A stretch of 64,000 bases of DNA. It comes from Phycisphaerales bacterium (GTDB taxonomy: Bacteria > Planctomycetota > Phycisphaerae > Phycisphaerales > UBA1924). The notes beneath the pieces are model-generated. The model made no database searches and had not been told where the DNA came from. It was given only the letters and a program-made list of their open reading frames with translations. A program made the position numbers and the translations under genes. The DNA lies in contig JANQQR010000006.1 in NCBI GenBank assembly GCA_028289195.1, forward strand, positions 186,001 through 250,000, written 5' to 3'. Shown in pieces: positions 44,760 to 51,138 of the stretch (position 1 is the stretch's first letter; each line of letters begins with the position of its first letter).

Positions 44760-45189
44760 GGGCGTGGATCATCGCGAGCTTGGCCCGGGCCCGGGTGCGC
44801 TGCTCGGTGATCTGGTCCATCTGGCTGGGCTGATCCGGCTTGCGGGCCGCTGCTTCGGCGAGCTCGGCCTGGGCCTCACGCTCGTTGAGCTCCTCGGCCT
44901 GGATCGCGCCGGTCGCCAGGATCGTCAGCTCGTTGTTGACGTTCTGCACGAACCCGCCGTCGATGAACCAGCTCTTGGAGCCCGACTCCTCGACCTTCAC
45001 GCCCACGCTGTAACGATCGACGAACTCGACCCGGAGTTCGCCCGGACCGAGCTTCCCGACAACGGCGCCGGCGTTCGACATGAACCCCTGCTTGCCGTCC
45101 CACATCGGGACGGCGGCGTAGGAAACATCGGCGTCGAAGACGCGCTCCTGAGGGGTGATGAGGCGGCAGCGGAAGGGCTTGTCGGCCAC
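44755..45189 (-). CDS. atpC: ATP synthase F1 subunit epsilon, isolated from other atp genes
   Basis: This 144-residue epsilon subunit has the N-terminal beta-sandwich with CRLITPQERVFDADVSYAAV, the conserved GFMSNAGAVVGKLGPGEL block, and a two-helix C-terminus (about 100-144). It regulates the rotary F1Fo ATP synthase. The start is GTG at 45189 with GGAG upstream; TATACT (45238-45243) gives a ~48-nt leader. No atpD lies upstream, where a Gfo/Idh gene is found instead; in most bacteria atpC directly follows atpD. Confidence 0.92.
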   Translation of the reverse strand: MADKPFRCRLITPQERVFDADVSYAAVPMWDGKQGFMSNAGAVVGKLGPGELRVEFVDRYSVGVKVEESGSKSWFIDGGFVQNVNNELTILATGAIQAEELNEREAQAELAEAAARKPDQPSQMDQITEQRTRARAKLAMIHAR

Positions 45190-45237
45190 GCGTGGTCTCC
45201 GGGGTCCGGGTGTCGGGGGCGGGGAAGCGAGGCGAAG

Positions 45238-45243
45238 AGTATA
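45238..45243 (-). promoter_or_regulatory. -10-like box TATACT of atpC
   Basis: TATACT, the best -10 match in the window, lies 48 nt before the atpC GTG. It indicates that atpC is transcribed from its own promoter. Confidence 0.5.
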
Positions 45244-45261
45244 GCGACTCGGGCGAGCGGC

Positions 45262-46380
45262 CTAGTGGGGCCAGTCCTTGCGGGCCTCGGTGATGATCCG
45301 CTCGGCGGTGCGGACGTTCGCGAATCCCGCCTGGGCGTCGATCGCCGGCTTCTCGCCGGTGCGGACGGCCTGGAGGAACTCGCTGATCTCCATCTCCAGC
45401 TGGTCCGCGTCGTCGATCTCCAGGGGCTCGATCGCCAGCAGATCGCCGTAGTTGAGGTCCGACAGGTCGGTGCCCTTGCGGAGCTCCTCGCGGATCTCCT
45501 CCATCTGCACGCTGTTGGCGGTCTTGCGGATCATGACGCCCGACTTCTTGGCGTAGTCGATGCTCACGTAGGCGTTGTCGCCGATGATCCGGATCTTCCG
45601 CTCGGTCTTCAGCGCCAGGCGGGACGCCGTGATGTTCACGATGCACTTGCCCTGGGGCTGCTGGAACGTCAGGCGGGCGTTGCACACGTCCTCGTGCTCG
45701 GTCAGCACCGCAACGCCCGACGACAGCACCTCGGTGGGCTCAGCGCCGTTCATGAGCATGAGCACCACGTCGAGGTCGTGGATCATCATGTCGAGCACGA
45801 CGCTGACGTCCACGCTGCGGAACGTCATCGGGCTCACGCGATGGATCTCGATGAACCGGGGCATCAGGCCCACGCGACCCTCGGAGTCCATCTGCTGGGC
45901 CGCCCGTTGCAGCGCACGCACCGCGGGGTTGAACCGCTCGATGTGCCCCACCATCAGCACGGCGCCGGTCGAGTTGGCGATGTCCACGAGGCGCTGCGCC
46001 TCCTCGACGTCGTTCGCCAGAGGCTTCTCGATCAGGCAGGCCACGCCCGCCTCGAGAAGAGGCTTGGCGCACTCGAGGTGGTACTTGGTCGGCGTTGCGA
46101 TGCTCACGGCATCGAGCCCGAGATCGAGCAGTTCGCTCACGTCGCGGACACCCTTGCAGCCGGTGTCCTCGACGAGCGCCTCGCGCCGGTCCTCGTCCTG
46201 GTCGGCGACGACGACGAGCTCGGTGCCCTCGAGGTTGGCGTACTTCCGCGCGTGGTGGCGCCCCATCCGCCCGACGCCGATCACGCCGCAGCGGAGCGTC
46301 CGAGTGGCGATGTCGCCGGTCTTGTCGATCGCGACGCGCGACACAGGGATGGCGGACGTCTGCGTTGAAGAGGTCGTCAC
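45262..46380 (-). CDS. Gfo/Idh/MocA-family oxidoreductase (second)
   Basis: This 372-residue NAD(P)-dependent dehydrogenase has a ~25-residue N-terminal extension, then CGVIGVGRMGRHHARKYANL, the lysine motif EKPLANDVEEA, and a C-terminal domain ending ISEFLQAVRTGEKP. It resembles nucleotide-sugar 3-dehydrogenases such as those acting on UDP-GlcNAc derivatives, but the substrate is not proven. The start is the GTG at 46380, with GGAGAGA upstream; the frame stays open further upstream but the added sequence is Arg/Pro-rich and non-conserved. It ends 72 bp before atpC on the same strand. Confidence 0.88.
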   Translation of the reverse strand: MTTSSTQTSAIPVSRVAIDKTGDIATRTLRCGVIGVGRMGRHHARKYANLEGTELVVVADQDEDRREALVEDTGCKGVRDVSELLDLGLDAVSIATPTKYHLECAKPLLEAGVACLIEKPLANDVEEAQRLVDIANSTGAVLMVGHIERFNPAVRALQRAAQQMDSEGRVGLMPRFIEIHRVSPMTFRSVDVSVVLDMMIHDLDVVLMLMNGAEPTEVLSSGVAVLTEHEDVCNARLTFQQPQGKCIVNITASRLALKTERKIRIIGDNAYVSIDYAKKSGVMIRKTANSVQMEEIREELRKGTDLSDLNYGDLLAIEPLEIDDADQLEMEISEFLQAVRTGEKPAIDAQAGFANVRTAERIITEARKDWPH

Positions 46381-46622
46381 TGGTGCATCTCTCCGCTTGG
46401 CGAGGGCCCCCGGGAAGCCCCCACGATCAGGACCCGGAGTTCCGGGTCGCTCGGTGGCCCGTATTATGCCCCGACCGGCAACCAAAGGCGAGGAGAGCGG
46501 TCTTTGTTGGGGTCGAATCGCTCTCTGAATGCCCAAACCCGCGATTCCGGGCCGGATCACGACCGGTCGGACCGCCAGGCGCATCCTGAGAGCACGGACC
46601 CCGGTGCCCCCCAGGAGAACCG

Positions 46623-48125
46623 ATGAACGCCACGACGCCCGTTCGAACCCCGCTGCTCGCACTGATCCTGTCCGCAGCCCCCGCTCTCGGCGCCGCGCCC
46701 GATCTTCTCCGACGCGCCCACGACGCCGTCGGCAGCGCCCCGGGCGCCCTCACACTCGAGGGCGAGCGCAACGCGTTCGGCCAGCCGGACCCGTTCTCGC
46801 TCAGGATCGACGACGCGGGACGCTATCGCGTCGAGATCGGGGGCCTCCGCCCCCAATCCAACGGGTTCGACGGCACGACGAGCTGGGAGGCCGACTGGAA
46901 CGGCTCGGTGCGCGAGCTCCACCTTGGCGAGGCCGAGTTCGAGCGCCTCTACGCCGACGTCCTGACCTCGCGCTGGCTCGGTCCGGGCAGCCCGCTCGAA
47001 TTCGAAGCGACCGACGCCGACGATGCCCTCTCGTTCCAGATGCGCGCCGGCCTGCTCGCGGGCCTCGCGACGTTCGACCCGGCCACCGGGCTCCCGGCGC
47101 GGATCGAGATCACGACACCCGGCGCCGAGGCGTCAATCGAATTCGGCTCGTTCCACGCGATCGACGGCCTCAGCGTGCCCGCCGAGCTCGTCATCACCAA
47201 GACGATGAGCAACCCCGCGAGCGTGACCATCACCGATCACCGGACCGGCGCCGTAAATGACGGGTTCGGCGCGCCCGAGTCCGCGCACCGCGCCGTCTTC
47301 GACGCGAACGCGCCCGCAGAACTCAAGCTCCGCATCGCGCCGTCCGGCCATCTGCTCACGCCCGGCACGATCGACGGCCAGAACGTCGGCTGGTTCATCG
47401 TTGACACCGGCGCCGGCGTCAACGTCCTGAACATGCGCGCCGCCGCGGATCTGGGTCTCGAACCCCAGGGCTCCCTGCTGGTCGGCGGCGCCGGCGGCAC
47501 GCAGCCCGCCACAATGATCCTGGGCAACAACCTCCGAGTCGGCCCCGTCACGCTGGAGGACACCTGGTTCATCGGCATCGACCTGGCGTTTCTCGACGGC
47601 GCGATGGGCGTACCCATCGCCGGCATCGTGGGCTACGACGTCCTCTCTGCGGGCGTCGTCCGCTTCGACACCCAGGGCCCCAGCCTCGAGATCCTCGACC
47701 CGGCCACGTTCGACGACCGGGGCATCGACTGGCGCGACATGACCATCTACCAGCGCCACGCCAGCGTCGACGGGCGCGTCGGGGGCGAAGACGTCACCTT
47801 CCGCATCGACACCGGCGCCGCCGGTCAGACCGTGAGCTTCCACACGCCCATCGTCGAACGCCTCGGCCTGCTCGAAGGTCGCGAGACATCGCTGACCTCG
47901 GTCCGGGGCGTCGGCGGCTCGCTGCAGATCCGCACCGGCGAGATGGACGAGTTCGAGTTCGCGGGCATCACGTTCCGCAACATCGAGGCCGAGTTCGGCG
48001 TCGAGATGGTCGGCGCGCTGGCCGACCCGTGGATCGCCGGCAACGTCGGCGGGCGCCTGCTCGATGGCTACACGATCATCTTCGACTACCCGGGCGCCCG
48101 CGTCGCGCTGCAGAGCGCCGACTAG
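46623..48125 (+). CDS. Secreted protein with two retropepsin-like aspartic protease domains
   Basis: This 500-residue exported protein has an N-terminal signal (about 1-22, LLALILSAAPALGA). An outer-membrane lipoprotein-sorting-like N-terminal domain (about 25-215) is followed by two aspartyl-protease-type folds: FIVDTGAGVNVLN (about 259-271, DTG motif) and FRIDTGAAGQTVSF (about 395-408, DTG motif), each with a later Gly/hydrophobic strand. Retropepsin-like domains are active as dimers, so two in one chain could form an intramolecular pair. The function is unknown. It lies between two minus-strand genes; its stop overlaps the next gene's stop. Confidence 0.82.
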   Translation: MNATTPVRTPLLALILSAAPALGAAPDLLRRAHDAVGSAPGALTLEGERNAFGQPDPFSLRIDDAGRYRVEIGGLRPQSNGFDGTTSWEADWNGSVRELHLGEAEFERLYADVLTSRWLGPGSPLEFEATDADDALSFQMRAGLLAGLATFDPATGLPARIEITTPGAEASIEFGSFHAIDGLSVPAELVITKTMSNPASVTITDHRTGAVNDGFGAPESAHRAVFDANAPAELKLRIAPSGHLLTPGTIDGQNVGWFIVDTGAGVNVLNMRAAADLGLEPQGSLLVGGAGGTQPATMILGNNLRVGPVTLEDTWFIGIDLAFLDGAMGVPIAGIVGYDVLSAGVVRFDTQGPSLEILDPATFDDRGIDWRDMTIYQRHASVDGRVGGEDVTFRIDTGAAGQTVSFHTPIVERLGLLEGRETSLTSVRGVGGSLQIRTGEMDEFEFAGITFRNIEAEFGVEMVGALADPWIAGNVGGRLLDGYTIIFDYPGARVALQSAD

Positions 48126-49189
48126 TCGTCCTCGATCGCGTACGGGTCCGCGTCACCCGACTTGCGGATCCGGTGCATCGACGGGCTCGACTGGGGACGG
48201 TCCTCGTCGGGAGCCTGTGGCTCTGCATGCGGGTGCCGGTTGGCCTCCTCGATCGAGCGGAGCAGTTCCGGATCGGGCCCGGGGATCGGTGCCCCTGGGT
48301 CTTTCTCCGCACGCTTTCGCTCGCGTTCCTGGGCGCGCTCGGCGAACACACGGTCGCGCTCGATTGCGCGATTGTTGTTCTTGATCGCCCATTGCACCAT
48401 CGAGCCCGTCTGGAAGATCCCCGCGATCATCGCCAGCAGCGCGATCACCCAGAATCCGAACATCGCGTAAGCGATCCAGCGCAGGAAGGTGCCGGCGCCC
48501 GAGTCCAGCCACCCCACCGCCCACACCGCGCCGACGATCAGGAAACCCGCCGCCAGCGTCCACGAGGCGCCCTTGAGGCGCGTCGCCAGCGTGAAGTCGT
48601 TGCCCCAGTCGGCGATCGTCCCGAAGTGCCACGCGACGGCCGGCCACCCCAGCATGCCGAGCCAGAACAGCCCGGATGCCGGCCCCGCCAACCGATCGAT
48701 CCCCGCCAGTTCGCCCGCCAGGCCGACAACGGCGCCCAACAGCAGCAGCACCTGCGTCGCGATGACCCCGATCTTCAGCAACGACAACGGGTCGGGCTCG
48801 CGCTCGCCCTCGGGGGCGCTCGTCGGACGCGGGCGCATCGTCACCAGCAGGGCACCGAACCACAGAGCCGCGGCGCCGACCCGCACGGCCTCCATTTCAG
48901 CCGCGCCGAACTGCGCACTCCAAAACGGCATCGACGAGGCGAGAATCACGCACGCCGTTGCGCCCGCGACCACCGACGCCAGCGTCAGCAGGTTGAGGTA
49001 GAGGCGCGGCGCCTCGGGCAGGGGCAGGTCACCCGTGCGCGAGCCCCGGTGCTCGAAGACGACGATGGTCGTGCCGCACTCGGGGCACACCCCGCCGACC
49101 GTCAGTCCCTTGAGGTTGTACTGACACGACGTGCAGTACCGGTTCTCGGTGATGAGTGCGCCGAAGGTGCCTCTCTCGCCGGATGCCAT
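48122..49189 (-). CDS. Multi-pass membrane protein with N-terminal zinc ribbon
   Basis: This 355-residue protein begins with a four-cysteine zinc ribbon (YCTSCQYNLKG...CPECGTTI, about residues 18-42). It then has six or seven hydrophobic helices between residues ~68 and 260, and ends with a long charged cytoplasmic tail (Glu/Arg-rich coiled-coil-like, about 275-315, then Pro/Asp-rich). Zinc-ribbon plus membrane domain proteins of this kind are common in planctomycetes without known function. It is convergent with the aspartic-protease-like gene. Confidence 0.8.
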   Translation of the reverse strand: MASGERGTFGALITENRYCTSCQYNLKGLTVGGVCPECGTTIVVFEHRGSRTGDLPLPEAPRLYLNLLTLASVVAGATACVILASSMPFWSAQFGAAEMEAVRVGAAALWFGALLVTMRPRPTSAPEGEREPDPLSLLKIGVIATQVLLLLGAVVGLAGELAGIDRLAGPASGLFWLGMLGWPAVAWHFGTIADWGNDFTLATRLKGASWTLAAGFLIVGAVWAVGWLDSGAGTFLRWIAYAMFGFWVIALLAMIAGIFQTGSMVQWAIKNNNRAIERDRVFAERAQERERKRAEKDPGAPIPGPDPELLRSIEEANRHPHAEPQAPDEDRPQSSPSMHRIRKSGDADPYAIEDD

Positions 49190-49243
49190 GAACCATGTCC
49201 CCGTGCTCGGTGCCGCTCAGGAGTCTCTACGCTCGCGCCCCAC

Positions 49244-50056
49244 TCAGGATGCGAGGGCGGCGCGCCCGGCGCTCACCGCCTGCACCGCGTTGATGAAGTA
49301 GCGCAGCCCGGGCGGGTCGCCCCGCATCTGCTCGCGCTCCAGGCGAGTCCAGTAGGGATGGTGCGTCCACTCCAGGTACCGGTCCGGGTGCGGCATGAGC
49401 CCGAAGATCCGCCCCGTCGGGTCGCAGATCCCCGCGACCCGGCCCGCCGAGCCGTTGATGTCGCTCGTGTAGCGCACCGCGATCTGGCGGTTCGCCTCCA
49501 GCGTGCGCATCACGTCGTCGCTCGCCGGCACAAACCGCCCCTCCCCGCTCGCCAGCGGCAGCAGGTTCACGGGCTCCTCGAGCCCCGCCAGCCCCTGCGT
49601 CCAGATGCACGCGGAATCCGCGTCGTATTCCACGCCCGGCCAGTCGTCGATCAGGCGACCGACAGAGTTCATCGCCAGCGCCACCGTCGGCCTGTCCGGC
49701 TCCGCATGGATCTCGTTCCCCGGCAGCAAACCCGCCTGCACCAGCACCTGGAACCCGTTGCACACACCGATCATCGGCACGCCCCGCTCGTGGGCCGCCC
49801 GCAGCGCCGGGAACAGGTGCTCGCGCACCTTCACCGCGAACACGCGACCCGCTCCGACGTCGTCGCCGTAGCTGAACCCGCCGGGGAAGGCGATGAGGTC
49901 GTACCGCTCGAGCAGCGCCGGCTCGGCGATCACACGATCGAGGTGCACGAGGTCGGTCTGCGCCTCGGCGAGCGTGAACGCGCGGACCATCTCGCCGTCG
50001 CAGTTGGTGCCCGCGGTCCGGAGGACGACGGCGCGGATGTCGGTAGAAGACGTCAT
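49244..50056 (-). CDS. purQ: Phosphoribosylformylglycinamidine synthase, glutaminase subunit
   Basis: This 270-residue class I glutamine amidotransferase supplies ammonia to PurL in the fourth step of purine synthesis. It begins RAVVLRTAGTNCDGEM and contains FPGGFSYGDDVGAGR, the nucleophile in GVCNGFQVL, and the His-Glu pair in MPHPDRYLEW. It is longer than Bacillus PurQ (227) and includes an insert around 125-160, as in larger family members. TAGAAT lies 6 nt before the ATG, so it has its own leaderless promoter and is not simply read from purL, which lies ~1.1 kb upstream beyond two unrelated genes. Confidence 0.95.
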   Translation of the reverse strand: MTSSTDIRAVVLRTAGTNCDGEMVRAFTLAEAQTDLVHLDRVIAEPALLERYDLIAFPGGFSYGDDVGAGRVFAVKVREHLFPALRAAHERGVPMIGVCNGFQVLVQAGLLPGNEIHAEPDRPTVALAMNSVGRLIDDWPGVEYDADSACIWTQGLAGLEEPVNLLPLASGEGRFVPASDDVMRTLEANRQIAVRYTSDINGSAGRVAGICDPTGRIFGLMPHPDRYLEWTHHPYWTRLEREQMRGDPPGLRYFINAVQAVSAGRAALAS

Positions 50057-50062
50057 CAGCGG

Positions 50063-50068
50063 ATTCTA
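50063..50068 (-). promoter_or_regulatory. -10-like box TAGAAT of purQ
   Basis: TAGAAT ends 6 nt before the purQ ATG. The DUF559-associated palindrome (50082-50099) covers the place where a -35 would lie. Confidence 0.55.
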
Positions 50069-50081
50069 GCTCCTCCCCCTA

Positions 50082-50133
50082 CCTCTCCCCTGGGAGAGGT
50101 CGAGCCGCCGCAGGCGGATCGGGTGAGGGCTCC
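50082..50133. repeat. Left DUF559-associated repeat
   Basis: It contains the palindrome CCTCTCCC-CT-GGGAGAGG (50082-50099), a second small hairpin CCGCC-GCA-GGCGG (50105-50117) and the gene-proximal block GAGGGCTCC (50125-50133). The last block is the reverse complement of GGAGCCCTC on the other side of the DUF559 gene. Similar sequences recur beside DUF559 genes in other genomes, from memory. Confidence 0.75.
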
Positions 50134-50138
50134 CTCTC

Positions 50139-50549
50139 CTACTCCTTCTTCCCGGCCTCCTCGCGCAATGCGCGAGCGACCCGGCGGATCCCCTCCAATA
50201 CTCCATCCACGTTTCCCGTCACCTCGCCCGCACCAAAGCGAAGAACACGGATCCCCTGCTTTGCCAGCCAATTGTCCCGCCGAGCATCGCGCTCGCGCTG
50301 CGTGCCGTGCACCTGGCCATCGACCTCTACTCCGAGCCGGATCTCCTCGCAGAAGAAGTCCAGCACGTACGGACCAACCGGGTGCTGACGACGAATCTTC
50401 AAGCCGTCGAGCTGGCGATTGCGCAGCTTCGACCACAGGATGCCCTCGGGCGGTGTCTGATCCCGTCGGAGCTGGCGTGCCTTCTGCGCACGAGCGTGCG
50501 ACTCCGCCGGTCGTTCGCCATACCTGTAATGAGGCTCTGAAGGAGGCAT
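50139..50549 (-). CDS. DUF559 (Vsr-like) endonuclease-domain protein
   Basis: This 136-residue protein of the DUF559 family has a PD-(D/E)xK/Vsr-like fold. Conserved parts are ARQLRRDQTPPEGILWSKLR, the GLKIRRQHPVGPYVLDFFC segment and LGVEVDGQVHG with the acidic nuclease residues. The role of the family is not settled. No clear ribosome-binding site precedes the ATG. It is bracketed by outward-facing inverted repeats and lies between purQ and purL-side genes, which suggests a mobile or repeat-linked unit. Confidence 0.88.
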   Translation of the reverse strand: MPPSEPHYRYGERPAESHARAQKARQLRRDQTPPEGILWSKLRNRQLDGLKIRRQHPVGPYVLDFFCEEIRLGVEVDGQVHGTQRERDARRDNWLAKQGIRVLRFGAGEVTGNVDGVLEGIRRVARALREEAGKKE

Positions 50550-50556
50550 AGGAGGA

Positions 50557-50592
50557 GGAGCCCTCGCCTAGCCTCTCCCAAGGGAGAGGGAG
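50557..50592. repeat. Right DUF559-associated repeat
   Basis: It contains GGAGCCCTC (50557-50565) followed by the palindrome CCTCTCCC-AA-GGGAGAGG (50572-50589). It is arranged as a mirror image of the left copy, so the gene sits between inverted repeats. The second hairpin of the left copy is missing here. Confidence 0.75.
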
Positions 50593-50620
50593 CCGTTGCG
50601 GACGCCAGCCGCGTGCCCGG

Positions 50621-51130
50621 TCACCACCCGCTCTTCACCCACCTGATGTCGATCCCGTGATCGATGCGCAGTCGCAGGCTCAGCTGCGCCACGTGGTGGT
50701 GGATGTGGCGGATGTTGTAGACGTGCATCTCTGCGCGGCTGAAGGTCTGCCAAGGGATACCGGTCTCGCCGGCGAGCCACTCCTCGGTCGAGGCGTTCAC
50801 GACGTCGCGGGCTTTCTGCACGCAGAACTGCAGGTACTCGTTGATGTCAGCCTTCGCGTAGAGATTTCCCGGCTTCTTGTCGACCAGTTCCTCGTAGTCG
50901 CGGAAGAACCCCGGGCGCTCGGTGTGGAACGCCTGGGCCCGCTGATCTTCCGGGCTCTCGCCGAGGTAGAGGTCGGCGAAGAACAGCGTGTGGAACACGC
51001 TCTGGCAGAACGGGTTGTTGCACACCGGCGCGTCCCACGATCCGTCCGGGCAGTCGTCGATGCACCGCCCGAGCGTGCGCAGCGAGGCTTCGTACTGGCC
51101 GATGGTCGATTGCTTGTAGACGTCGAGCAT
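50621..51130 (-). CDS. DinB-like four-helix-bundle protein
   Basis: This 169-residue protein has the DinB/YfiT-type helical bundle pattern: an N-terminal MLDVYKQSTIGQYEASLRTL helix, FHTLFFADLYL (metal-ligand His near 47), and late EMHVYNIRHIHHHVAQLSLR with clustered histidines. DinB-like proteins bind a divalent metal and include thiol transferases; the substrate is unknown. ATG 51130 is 8 nt downstream of the purL stop, so the gene is probably in the purL transcript. A longer in-frame start would lie inside purL. Confidence 0.8.
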   Translation of the reverse strand: MLDVYKQSTIGQYEASLRTLGRCIDDCPDGSWDAPVCNNPFCQSVFHTLFFADLYLGESPEDQRAQAFHTERPGFFRDYEELVDKKPGNLYAKADINEYLQFCVQKARDVVNASTEEWLAGETGIPWQTFSRAEMHVYNIRHIHHHVAQLSLRLRIDHGIDIRWVKSGW

Positions 51131-51138
51131 GGTGGATC

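Noticed and set aside
50082..50592. CRISPR array or classical insertion sequence around the DUF559 gene.
   Set aside because: There are only two repeat units, no spacers, no transposase and no recognisable target-site duplication.
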